64,000 nucleotides of DNA from Jaltomata sinuosa (Eukaryota > Streptophyta > Magnoliopsida > Solanales > Solanaceae): positions 62,001-126,000 of the forward strand of contig QJPP01003429.1 in the NCBI GenBank assembly GCA_003996215.1, written 5' to 3'. Below are positions 23,085 to 33,355 of this stretch, piece after piece; position 1 is the stretch's first letter, and every line of letters begins with the position of its first letter. The notes beneath the pieces were generated by a model that saw only the letters and a program-made list of their open reading frames with translations, had not been told where the DNA came from and ran no database searches. The position numbers and the translations under genes are program-made.

Positions 23085-23625
23085 CACTACCAAAAAGGCA
23101 AAAATTGACCCCAATTGATCAATTTTTTTATAAAAAAAAAAACTACCAAAAATCACCTAAAATCATTGGCCGATTTAGGGTTGGTCGACATATCAATCGA
23201 TTTAATTTTTTTTTTTGGAAAGTACTAATCAAATTAGTTCGATTTTGTAAATCACACAATTATAGAATACACCATCCAGGGATCAAATCCCTGTCTTTAA
23301 CGTGACTGGATACTTTTCTACCACTGACCATTGGTGCTTGTTGGTTTGATGTTTTTGTTTTATTTTATACTTTTCAAGCTCATTTTTTGCAAAACTAACC
23401 AATCGAATTTGGTTGGTTTCTTTTTTAAAAAAATTACAAAAACAATTGACCGGCGTTGATTGATTTTTGCAATAATTTTGTAGTATTTTTAACAGTCAAG
23501 TTCAATCGATTTTACACTTTGTCAATTTTTTGTGCTTAAGAAATCCAAACATACTCCATCGATATTATTACAAAGAAAATTAAAAAGATCGACCTAGGTC
23601 AATTTTTTCCCTCTTTTTAGTAGTG
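23085..23625. mobile_element. CACTA-like MITE, about 541 bp
   Basis: Left end CACTACCAAAAAGGC followed by AAAATTGACC; right end GGTCAATTTTTTCCC followed by TCTTTTTAGTAGTG. These are imperfect inverted termini with the CACTA signature. No transposase. A clean 3-bp duplication is not visible (ATT left, GTA right). Confidence 0.6.
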
Positions 23626-23925
23626 GTATTTCTTCTCTAATGAGTCAATTGATTTATTGTAGTCATTGATCAAAAAAACTTTTGGACAGGGCATTTTTGA
23701 GGACTAGCCCGCTTTTCATTAATCAATGGCATTTTTTCACACATAATTAATGAAGTCATTGCAAAGTGATTAAAATACTAAAAACAAGGACTACTCAAGC
23801 TAATGACAGAGGCAAGAGTAATTTCCGGTCAAATGTGCCGATGAGGCAAAATCGGTGGTCAATTAGGCAAGTTCGTTACATCTTACTTAATGAGTAGAAA
23901 CTGCACAAATTGCCCTTAAATTGTT
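23626..23925. other. Intergenic, nothing recognised
   Basis: AT-rich and non-coding. Confidence 0.35.
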
Positions 23926-23929
23926 TGGG

Positions 23930-24287
23930 CAGGTTATTGACCCAACTCGTTTAAGTTTATTGACCTGTCCATTTATTAGCTCAATTCATTTCAGCCCATT
24001 AAAAATTAGGTTGATACATAGCCCAAATTGACTCACGAGAAATTTTGTCAAAATATTTTAAAAAGACTTTAATTTGATATATTGTATATAGCCATAAAAA
24101 ATAATTTTATTAGATACTTGACATTTATAAAAGAATAAATAAAATAATTAAAACTTTGTAAAAATTGGGCGGCTTGAATTATGACTCATTACCTAACTCA
24201 TTTTGACCCAAGCAAATTTTGATCGGGTTAGATCTTGACCCATTTTACCCACCCAAATTTGACCCAATTCGTCGAATTGCCACCCCT
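23930..24287. mobile_element. Truncated hAT-like MITE ('gggtggcaa' family)
   Basis: Right end AATTGCCACCCCTA near 24275-24288, preceded by repeats of the GACCCAA / GACCCATTTTACCC kind. This is the usual appearance of the widespread plant element with a TAGGGGTGGCAA terminus. The left end is unclear. A relative lies at 59930-60075. Confidence 0.5.
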
Positions 24288-24565
24288 ACATTAAAGTAAA
24301 CTAATTTTTAAGTTTTTCCCTTCAAAAACTGAAATCATGAGAGGCATAAATTAGGGCATATTATGATACTAAAAAAATATATACTTATGCCCCATAAAAT
24401 TTTCTTTTGTTATGAGAGACATAATTAAATATTAGCACAAAATCACTACGATATATAAGAGGTTGACACCTCAATCTTAAGAAGGCAGCTCTTGGACAAC
24501 GTGCCTGCTTGAGTTGTCTGCTTGCAGGGTCCCCTTTCAAAAAAATTAATATTTTCTTCGTTTCA

Positions 24566-25067
24566 ATTTATTTGTCTTACTTTTCATTTTAATATGTTAT
24601 ATATTTGATCAAAATATTCTGTTATGTATTTGATAATTACGTAAAAATATTATAAATCACAATATAAAATTTTTGTTCACTCTCAAAATTGTATTAGTGT
24701 CACATAAAGGGATAAAAATGACATAAAAAGTATTATAAATCACAATTATAAAAAAACGTACAATAAATTTAGTGAATTTAAAAATTCTATCTATATAACA
24801 TATATTGGGCCCGCTATTTATTTGTCTTACTTTTTATTTTAATATATTATAAATTTGATCAAAATATTTTATTATATATTTGATAATTACGTAAAAGATA
24901 TTATAAATCACAATATAAAATTTTTGTTGACTCTCAAAATTGTATTAGTGCCACATAAAGAGATAAAAATGACATAAAAAGTATTATAAATCACAATAAT
25001 TATAAAAAAAATGTATAATAAATTTAGTGAATTTAAAAATTCTATCTATATAACACATATTGGACCC
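24566..25067. repeat. Two-copy tandem duplication, 250-bp period
   Basis: ATTTATTTGTCTTAC begins at 24566 and again at 24816; both copies run through the same AT-rich text to TATTGG(G/A)CCCG. Differences are few. The left border 'CGTTTCAATTTATTTG' resembles the termini of small plant MITEs, so this may be a duplicated MITE. Confidence 0.8.
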
Positions 25068-25345
25068 GTACTGGCACGAATTTTTATGTATATTCTTATA
25101 TGAATTTCATTAATCTATCTAAAAAATTAATTAATTTAAATAAAATAATAATATATACATATCTAAATTAGACATATCTTATAATTTTTGAGTATTAATA
25201 TCGGACCCCGTGCTTAGCACGAAATTTTGTATGTAGTAAAAACACAAGTGTCCATGACTTTATTGAAGTGTTCCACACTTCTATATCATAAACGAGACTA
25301 ATTTATGACCACAATTGATTTCTAATGGCCATAAAAAAAAGCTTA

Positions 25346-25812
25346 ATACATACTCAACCCCTTAAATTTGTTAGAATATTTCATTTAGACATTCGAATTA
25401 ACCCATATTCTAATTGAACACCTCAACTCCTAATAAAGTATTCCAATTTGACACTTTTGGTTCAATTTTTTTTTTTTTTTTTTTTTTCTAAAAATTCGTT
25501 TATTAAATAGTTAAGTTAACCACATAAAATATGTTATCTCCTTTGAGTATATGTATCAACCTTAAGTAGATAAGACTGGGGTTTTATGGCTTATTAAGGT
25601 CAATGTATATAATTAAAGAAAATGACATGTTTTATTTATGTGGTTAATGTAACTACCTAATAGACGAATGAGAACATACAAAAAAAAAATTGAACCAAAA
25701 GAGTCAAATTAAAATACTTTATTAGGAGTTGAGGTGTTCAATTGAAACATGAATTAGTTCGAGTGTTTAAATAAAATATTCTGACAAGTTTAAAAGACTG
25801 GTCATATATCAA
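25346..25812. mobile_element. Foldback MITE, about 465 bp
   Basis: Arms of about 140 bp at 25346-25487 and 25675-25812 are inverted repeats. For example, CACCTCAACTCCTAATAAAG near 25420 pairs with CTTTATTAGGAGTTGAGGTG near 25720. The left arm ends in a 22-T run (25466-25487). No coding sequence. Long arms suggest a Mutator-like or foldback element; the target duplication is not resolved. Confidence 0.7.
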
Positions 25813-25879
25813 GAAACAAAAATGCATTGGGAGGAGTTACTTTTTAAAACATTTGTTAAGTAGATTAAAAGATCAAAAT

Positions 25880-26000
25880 TACTTATAGGGTCGCTTGATA
25901 GAGTGTATTAGGATAATTAATAATATGTGTATTAAGTGTGGTATTATTTATTTATTTGTTTGGTGGAGATTTTGACCCTATATATTAGTGTACTAGTTTC
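25880..26000. mobile_element. Possible MITE end fragment
   Basis: GGTCGCTTGATAGAGTGTAT resembles the reverse complement of the end at 36390-36420 (GGTGTCGTTGGGTAGAGTGC). Only one end is visible. Confidence 0.3.
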
Positions 26001-26464
26001 TCGATCGGTGTGTTGCACGTGTATGTCTAGTTACGTAGTATATGAATTAGCAAACTAATATCAATATCAATTTTGCACTACTAAGATGGATAACTTCCCT
26101 CCCAGAGCAATTAAATTTTGAAAGAAAATAACTTAAAAAGTCTGTATTCTAATTACTCTGAATTTGAAAGCAACAAATAAGTCTCACAAACCTTGCAAGC
26201 CATGACTTGTAATGCAATTATATTATCATAATTAATGTTTAACTATGTATTGTTGTTTTTTGAATTGTTGGATTGATTAGTATATTAATAACAAGGTAGA
26301 CGATATTTCAAAGTTTTCTAAATAGAGAATAGAAATAAAGAATATTAGTATAATTTTCCTAGTATGAAAGACTGAAACTATTGTCCTTCATTTTTTTCAA
26401 GAATTTCATCTTTATTTTTAGCCAAATACCTATACATAAAGTAACAGTTGTATTATCATACCTA

Positions 26465-26610
26465 TACAATAACAATAACAATATTTTCGGTGTAATCGCA
26501 CACATGAAGTTTGGAGAGGATAGTATATGTAGACGTTGCCCCTATGTTGTAAAGTAAAAAAAAGCTATTTTCGATAGACTCTCAATTCAAGCTATATGAT
26601 CATACCTATA
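26465..26610 (+). mobile_element. SINE, Solanaceae TS/SolS-like, degenerate
   Basis: ACAATAACAATAACAATATT, then GGTGTAATC, GGAGAGGATAGTATATGTAG and ACGTTGCCCCTA, then TTTTCGATAGACTCTC. This order is a mutated version of the very common Solanaceae SINE text (GGGGAGGGTAGTGTG, CAGACCTTACCCCTACC, CCGATAGACCCTC). Identification is from memory of the family. Confidence 0.65.
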
Positions 26611-26879
26611 TTTTAGGACACATTGCAGTTCAATATTACTGTGTAATTCACAAGGTGACATGAATATGTTACCATGAACAAAAACATTTGAAATAGGAAT
26701 AGTTACCATATTAAAGTGTCAACATGGATCATCCCACAACTCAAAGATATATTATTTTTCTCATCATAAGAGACATCAAATTTATGTCTCTAATCTTTAA
26801 TGAAAGCCACTGCCCACAAGAATGTCTAAATCAAATTTAGACTCAAGTATAAATATGATTCTTTCAAATAATATACTTA

Positions 26880-27200
26880 TAGTTTATTTGGCCAATTTTT
26901 TGAAATCTGCTCATTTTGAAAAGTGTTTTTTCAAAAATTACTTTTGGTGAGAACCAATTTTTGTTTGACTGATAAATTTAAAAAGTACTTTTGAGCAATA
27001 ATTAGTGTTTGACCAAATTTTTTAAAAGTGCTTTTAAAAGATATTTTTTTGGGAAAAATTATTTTTTTATCTTCTGAAAAATAACTTATACTACTCCACA
27101 GAAACACTTATTTTCTCCTAAAAGTTTGGTCAAACACTTCACTTTTTAATAATAAACAGTTTTGAGGAAAAATAAGCTTACTAAATAGGCTGTTATACTG
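26880..27200. mobile_element. Foldback-like MITE (AAAAGTGCTTTT-rich)
   Basis: Inverted pieces such as TTGGCCAATTTTTTGAAA against TTTTGAGGAAAAATAAGC, with internal AAAAGTGCTTTTAAAAG palindromes. It resembles small plant elements beginning 'gtttggcc'. Ends are imprecise. Confidence 0.4.
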
Positions 27201-27336
27201 TTCCACTGTTCAATGTCCGCTCAATGATTCCATAAATGTATTATAACTTTCAAAACACAATCTGTATTATGAGAACATCGGGAAAAAATCAAATTCATTA
27301 AAATCACAAAAAGTTAAACAAATAAAAGAGAATGGT

Positions 27337-27565
27337 TAAGAGAGTGTTTGGATTGACTTATTTTTAAATGTTTTTGGCTTTTAAATATTTTTTTATTTTT
27401 GGAGGTGTTTGGCAAAGACAAAAAGTGCTTAAAAATACTTTACTTTAGACTTAAAAAGTATAAAAAAAAAAGCTAAAAACCAAAAGTTGGTTGCTACCTA
27501 CTTTTGGCTTATAGCTTTTATCTTATAAGTCTTTTAAAAAAAGTCAATTCAAACACCCTCTAAGA
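27337..27565. mobile_element. 219-bp MITE with TAAGA target duplication
   Basis: The element at 27342-27560 starts GAGTGTTTGGATTGACTT and ends AAGTCAATTCAAACACCCTC, an inverted repeat of 18-20 bp with two mismatches or gaps. The flanks are TAAGA on both sides (27337-27341, 27561-27565). Non-coding interior with a further AAAGTGCTTAAAAA / CTTTTGGCTT fold. Confidence 0.75.
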
Positions 27566-27718
27566 ATGTCGAACCCATTTTTTGTTGTCGTTCTTTTGCA
27601 ATTCAAGTCAAGCTGTTGTCTCATGTTGAAGGGCGATGCGGGATCTCTCGAGATTAGATGAGATATAGCTAGCATGAAAGGCCAAAAAAATTTCCTTTCC
27701 ATATGTATGTTGTTTACT

Positions 27719-27735
27719 ATTTAACACCAACACCT
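27719..27735. repeat. LINE target-site duplication, left copy
   Basis: ATTTAACACCAACACCT, identical over 17 bases to 34954-34970. Followed directly by a T-run that is the poly(A) tail of the minus-strand LINE. Confidence 0.9.
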
Positions 27736-27742
27736 TTTTTTT

Positions 27743-28699
27743 AAGTTAAAGGCGGCCTTGGGCCATAAATAAAATAAAAGGGTCTGTATAAACAAAAAAG
27801 GCCTACTCCTAACCGGAGCAGGCCCAAAACAAAAGCAGCAAAAAGGAAACAAGAAAAAAGAAACAAAGCTAAAACAAAGGAAAATATCTGATCTCAGGGA
27901 AAGAAACCCTAAAAAATCGGAGCATTGCTTCGCCATCTTTCTTCACCGCTGGAGCTTGGCGGAGCTGCTCCTCAAAGCTGGGCGTAGTCATTTCCTTCCC
28001 TAAGTACTAATGAGGAGGTTTAGAGATAAGAAAGAAGATAGGGGGTTAAAAGGTAAGAGACGACTTCTCGATGTTCTATCCTCCATGTCATTGGAGTTCC
28101 AACGAGGAGCTCCGACCGACAAGGCAGTAGCATCGATGAGGCTGTTCAATCTGAACTCTTAGTTCCTTATTTTTCTTCAATTCTAAACTTCTCCATATGT
28201 TTATAGGGAACTGATGACTGTATTATTTTCGTCCCAGATGCTAGTTGTTGATCTTACTCGACGGTGGTGTTCCTATTAGTGGGTAAACCTTGTTGCGCCT
28301 CTGCTTCGTGACCTGATCTTCTCTTAAGCTAAGTGACTCTCTCCTAAGCCATAGTTTTCCTTTTTTAACTTTACATCAGTGGGTTGAACCCCAATTGAAA
28401 TTGATACCACTACCAGATGCTTAGCTAAAAAGGACTTATATGATTTATCTGTTGTCTTGTTGTTCTTGTTGCAGGGATTCAATAGTTTCTATAATCACTT
28501 CTGAACGACAGGACAACTTTGAAGTTCAAAACTCGATTCTCGTATTTGATGACACCCAAAAAGCTCTCAGAGGTGCGGATAAGGAGAATCATATGAAATT
28601 TCTTCAATTTTGAGCTTTAACTAGTCGTCTTACTGTTCTTTCTGTTTATCTATCAATCCATTGATTCCTGCCTCTCTGCTGATCATGTGTCATTGTGGA
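27743..28699 (-). other. 3' untranslated region of the LINE
   Basis: No ORF or domain on the minus strand between the RNase H stop and the tail. It is longer and less AT-rich than the surroundings. An alternative is a 3'-transduced host fragment, because on the plus strand it has promoter-like GGCCCA boxes and an AAACCCTAAAA motif (27780-27920). The small frame at 27936-27721 (minus) is a chance ORF. Confidence 0.5.
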
Positions 28700-29266
28700 T
28701 TACTGTTCTCCTGATGTGTGAGACTCCTGCTTTGTCCAGTTGTAGAATTTGTGGTTGATAATAAAATTTCCTGCAAAATAAAAAACCAGGTTAGCAAAGA
28801 AATCTGCAAGAGTATTTTCCTCTCTCAGAGAGTGTTGTACTCTTGCATCCATTTGACCCCTTAGGTCCTTTATAGTGTTCACTTCAGTAGCAATACTCCA
28901 TAGGGTTTCCCATTGCTCCTCTAAAATCTGAACTAAAGCCAATGAATCTGTCTCAATAATGACTTGAAGCATGCTATTATTCTTGCAAAACAGTAGTCCC
29001 TCTCGGATTGCTCTAGCTTCAGCCACCAAGTTAGAGGTATTATCAATCTTTATGCCCTTAGCACACACAAAGTTACCTTCATAGTCTCTTATGCAAAAGG
29101 CAGCAGAACTAGGTCCAGGATTGCCCCTTGAAGCTCCATCTGTGTTACATTTGACCCAATATCTAGGAGGTGGCATCCACCTCACCACTTTGATATTATA
29201 TGAGGATCTGTGATTGTCCATGTTATTCACAATTTCTGGCCACTTCTTCTTGTCCAAGTTATTCAC
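28700..29266 (-). pseudogene. LINE ORF2 C-terminus: RNase H domain (frame intact)
   Basis: Intact 188-codon frame. NTDGASRGNPG carries the first catalytic Asp (residue 43), LVAEARAIREGL the Glu (83), ETDSLALV the second Asp (107) and ENTLADFFANL the last Asp (155), so all four acidic residues of the RNase H active site are present. This domain removes RNA from the RNA-DNA hybrid. It is the plant L1 C-terminal RNase H, preceded by a 36-bp tandem duplication (29223-29287) that doubles a KKKWPEIVNN segment. It belongs to the broken ORF2, although this piece alone could be translated. Confidence 0.85.
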
Positions 29267-29287
29267 AATTTCTGGCCACTTCTTCTT
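29223..29287 (-). repeat. 36-bp in-frame tandem duplication
   Basis: TTATTCACAATTTCTGGCC recurs at 29223 and 29259. It is a multiple of three, so the reading frame is kept. Confidence 0.8.
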
Positions 29288-29499
29288 CTCATAGTTTACT
29301 CTGAATCTGAGGATTAGGAACTTTCTTAGAATTTGTGACTTATCAAATAATTTTGTTAGTGGTATATGTGCCTCTATGAAGAACTGTTTTTCTTCTCTTC
29401 CACAAATACCACAGGATGAGAATGGGAGTCACCCTGTATGCAGCCTTCAGTCTTTGGTTACCCTTCTATTTCCTCTACTGTCTGATGTTTTGTTTTAAA

Positions 29500-29834
29500 G
29501 AGAAATGGGTGTTATGACTTAGCATTAGTGAAATATTGCCAGACAAGCTGAGCAATTTCACCTTTAAGAAAAAAATGCTCCACAGATTCAATTTCTTGAT
29601 TAGTACAACATCTGCATAGAGGTCATCCATTAGTGTTCCAATAGTGCATAAGCTTTGAAATAGAAACCAAACCTTTCCAGACCCTTCATGCTAGAAAGGA
29701 GTATTTGAAAGGGATTCCTGTACTCCACAGACCTTGCAGGTCTTCACTTTCCTCCCCTTTTATTCTCAATAGTTCCCAAACATCTTCTAAATCTTGAGAT
29801 GGAAATTCCTATACATTCTCTTCTATTTGATTAC
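29500..29834 (-). pseudogene. LINE ORF2: zf-RVT region, C-terminal part
   Basis: Minus-strand reading gives VWKGLVSISKLMHYW, CRCCTNQEIESVEHFF and EIAQLVWQYF, the typical Cys-rich zf-RVT region of plant L1 ORF2. It is cut upstream by the foreign block at about 29835 and contains internal stops. The N-terminal half of the same domain is at 30330-30911. Confidence 0.8.
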
Positions 29835-30325
29835 TTGTTCTATTCTAAATCACTAAGAAAAAAAATGAAAATAAAGACCTCCTGATTCTATTTATAGAAA
29901 AAAATAGAAATCTTTAAAGAATTTCTAATTAAAGAAGAAATAAGACAAGTAATTAATTTTGAATTCCCCGTCTCTAGAGAAAAAAACAAGAGAAACAGGA
30001 GAATTTGTATAAGAGTAATATATAGTTAGAAGGTTCTACTAACTAATAACTAAATAAAATGGAAATAAGTATAATGGAAATAAAATCGGATTCGGCTTTG
30101 AAGGCTTATCCGCTACGAAGCACCCCGTTTGTTGATTATGCCCTTCTTGGTGATGATATCCTAATCACCGACAAGAAGGTGGCCAATCAGTACAGTAGGT
30201 TGGCCACTGGAGCTATCTGCGTCGAGTGTTTCGATTGAAAGAGGAAGGGAGACAACTCAAATGCCAGCACATAAATTGAAAGAGTCGTGCTTCAAAGTGG
30301 AATTCTTCTAAGATCAATTGCTCGA
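29835..30325 (+). other. Foreign insert in LINE ORF2: AT-rich organelle-like DNA plus mitovirus-like RdRp fragment
   Basis: It interrupts the LINE zf-RVT region; LINE text resumes on both sides. The left part (29840-30080) is AT-rich spacer-like sequence that resembles organelle DNA (uncertain). The right part (30086-30235, plus strand) is a 49-codon frame with a YALLGDDILI core, then VANQYSRLA, and ends at a TGA at 30236. GDD preceded by 'YALL' and followed by 'VA-QY' is motif C of mitovirus RNA-dependent RNA polymerases, relics of which are known in plant mitochondrial and nuclear genomes. Only this motif region is present, so it cannot be functional. Boundaries are approximate. Confidence 0.6.
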
Positions 30326-30329
30326 TTAC

Positions 30330-30911
30330 CTGTACTTTTAGGGGTCCACCAAGGTTTGTCCCCTTGATTGACCAACCTTGCTTAACCCATGTTATTCCTG
30401 ATATGAGAGACTACATAATCAGGAACCATATTCTGCATTTCCTCATAGTTTCATCCCTCTTCCTGTAGGAATTCTTCTACATCTTTCATATTATGACAAG
30501 TGAGAGTATATGTTTGAACAAAGGACCAAGATTAGTCCAATTTTCAAACCAAATACTAGAGAATCCTCCTTTTGGTTCCCACCACATAGCATGCTCCAGA
30601 TAGTCTCTATTTTCTAGCATGTTTTTCCACAATTGTGATCCTCTTCTCCATTCAACCAGTGCGGGGATTTGTTTTGTGCAATATTTGTTCCACATGAAGT
30701 TAGACAAAATATTTTTTTGTATTCTGAATCTCCACCATAGCTTGGCATACAATGCTTGTGACACTTCAAACAGAGATCTGAAACCTAACCCACCTTCTTT
30801 CTTTGGCAGACACACCTTATTCCAAGTTGCCCAATGTTTGCTCCTCCCTACTTTCTTATTGCTCCAAAAGAACTTTGCAAAGATTCTGTGCAGTTCTTTA
30901 ACAACACACAT
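30330..30911 (-). pseudogene. LINE ORF2: zf-RVT region, N-terminal part
   Basis: 141-codon frame with RIFAKFFWSNKKVGRSKHW, CLPKKEGGLGFRSL, AKLWWRF and MWWEPKGGFSSIWFENW, the conserved region between RT and the Cys-rich domain of plant L1 elements. It ends at a stop near 30486; decayed text continues to the insert at about 30325. Confidence 0.85.
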
Positions 30912-30939
30912 AGGGGGAACAATTACTGATAGAATATAG

Positions 30940-32424
30940 ATAGGGGTGCTTTATAAAACATTGGTAATAAGAACTTCATTCCCTCCATATGAGAGCATCT
31001 TACCCTTTCAGGCTTGCAGTTTCCCTTTTACCTTTTCCAACAACTCTGAGTAGTGTTTTTTCCTTTTTCTTGGATGAGTAATAGGGAATACTAGGTACTT
31101 CATAGGGAAGCTGCCTTTTTCCATCCCTAGATACTGTTTCACCTTGTCTGCAATGTCCCTGGGCACATTTCTATGCAAATAGAAAAAGCTCTTCTCTTTG
31201 TTTACCTTCTGGCCAGATTGTTGTTCATAAGCCTGTAGAGTAGTTATGATCTTTTTGAATGAGTACTCATGAGTAGATGAGAATATAATGGTGTCATTTG
31301 CATATGCCAGGTGATTTAGATCTTGGCTCTATTTTCGCATGCCATAACCTACAAATTGATCATCAGTAAATAGAGCATTAAGAGCCTTGGTAAGCACTTC
31401 AACAGATAAAATAAAGAGAGCAGGAGAAAGAGGATCTCCTTTTTTCACTCCTCATGTGGAATGGAAGAAGCCATGAGGTTGACCATTGATGAGGACTGAG
31501 TAGTAGTTATTTTCAATCAACCTCCATATCAAATCTACTACCTCATTAGCAAAGCCCATTTTTCTCAAAACCTTCATAAGATAGAACCAAGAAACCCTGT
31601 CATAGGCTTTGTCCATATCAAGCTTTATGACCACATTAGAGGGCTTTCCTCTCTTGCCAATATCAGTAACCAGTTCCTGTATCAACAACACATTTTTTGT
31701 GATGCTCCTGCCCTTCACAAAACCAGATTGATTAGAGGATATTATCTTAGGAAGTAAACCTTCTAATTATCATGAATGATTCTGGAGAAAATCTTGTTGA
31801 CAAAGTTACTCAAACTAATTGGTCTCATGTCAGAAAAGGTTTGTATGTTGGCCTTTTTAAGTAAGAGCACCAAATTAGTGTGGCTAATAGACTTGGGAAG
31901 AGAATTGCCATCAAAGAAGCTCTCCACCATTCTGACAATGTCTGGTCCCACTGTATCCCAGCAAACTTGGTAAAACTTACCAGATAAGCCATCTAGGCCT
32001 CGTGCACTATCTCCATTAAGACTAAAAACAACCTTTTTTACCTCTGCACTATCAGGTGTGGCACTCAAAATTGCATTATCATCTTCATTAAATATTTTTG
32101 GAACATAATCTAGCAGGGACTGATTTGTGGGATCCCTTTCTTGTCTAAATTGTTCCTGGGAAAACTGTACTGCTTCCTCAGCAATTTCCCCTGGGTCCTC
32201 TAACCAATCCCAACTTCATTCTGAATCTTCATTACTTTGAGTTTTTGCCTTCTGCCCCTGACCAAAATATGAAAGAATCTAGTATTTCTGTCTCCATTCA
32301 CAAACCAATCATATCCTGCTTTTTGCTGCCAATAACATTCTTCAAGATGCAAGTATTTGTTATATTCAGCCTTAGCTCTTTGCATAATTTTCCTATTTTC
32401 TTCTGAAGGGTCATCTTCAAACAA
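30940..32424 (-). pseudogene. LINE ORF2: reverse transcriptase domain
   Basis: Pieces in order: ATPDSAEVKKVVFSLNGDSA (32068), GLDGLSGKFYQVCWD, MRPISLSNFVNKIFSRII; then GRSITKNVLLIQELV, IKLDMDKAYDRVSWFYL and LINGQPHGFFHS (31718-31452). The catalytic box near 31300 reads YANDTIIFS, so the first Asp of YADD is Asn. Stops and frameshifts lie between the pieces. Without the YADD Asp the polymerase would be inactive even if the frame were whole. Confidence 0.9.
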
Positions 32425-33355
32425 TATCTCCTTAATGCTAGCAATTTCCTCCCTGATGATCAGTTATTTGAAGATGTCCCCATATGTTTGTCTACTCCAA
32501 ATAGTCAGGACCTTCTTAATTCTTTTAATCTTTTTCTTGAAGTCAATAAAAGGGTTAGAGGTTGCTTCATTGTCCCAGTTAAGACTCACCACTTGCTTGA
32601 AATCAGCATGCTCTGCCCAGAAATTAAGAAATCTGAAGGGCCTTTTGAAGTTGGTGGTACTGTTTGTATAGTTGAATAGCATGGGGGGCAGGATCTGATC
32701 CATTTCTTGGCTTGTGTTCAACCTCTGTAGAAGAGAAAAGGTTCTGAAATTCAGAGTTGATCAAAACTCTATCCAATCTTTCAAAGATAGAGTCATTTTC
32801 AGCTTTTCCATTCCACTATGTGAATGGGCTTCCCTTGTATTGTACTTTCTCAAGCTCACAAGATTCAATACAGGTTTTGAATTCCTCAAAGTCTGAATCT
32901 ACCACAAGCATCCCTCTAATTTTTTCTTCTCCATTTAAAACAATATTAAAATTTCCACCAATCAACCAGGGGTTGCTCATTCCAGCAGATAGTGTATATA
33001 TGTCATCCCATAGGTCCATTCTTATATGATCATCACATTTAGCATACACCAAAGTAGCACAGAAAGAAGTTGATGTGGAGATATCCTTGAATTTGATGGT
33101 AAGTTGCTTCTCTGTATTGCTAATCACAGTAGTATCAAAACCATGATTTATAAACACCCAAATCTTCCCATTAATATTGTGCAACACTTTAGGCATCTTC
33201 AACCTTACTCTGTATTTATTGATGGTTCTAACATGCTAAAAAGGCTCTAGTAGAGCCACAAAGGTAAACTTATGGTAATTATGCATCATCTGTACTCTCT
33301 CAAATGCTTTTTGAGATTTTACAGACCTAATATTCCATATGATGGCTTTCATCAT
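32425..33355 (-). pseudogene. LINE ORF2 start: APE-type endonuclease domain
   Basis: ORF2 starts with ATG at 33355, overlapping the ORF1 stop (ATGA). It reads MMKAIIWNIRSVKSQKAFER, then a stop soon after VALLEP. The frame continues at 33202: KIWVFINHGFDTTVI, VYAKCDDHIRMDLW, WLIGGNFNIVLNGEEK. The usual catalytic GDFN is GNFN here. This domain nicks the target DNA in L1 elements; the copy is broken. Confidence 0.85.

Noticed and set aside
23265..23300. A tRNA-like T-arm (GGGATCAAATCCC) inside the CACTA-like MITE
   Set aside because: No acceptor, D or anticodon arms around it.
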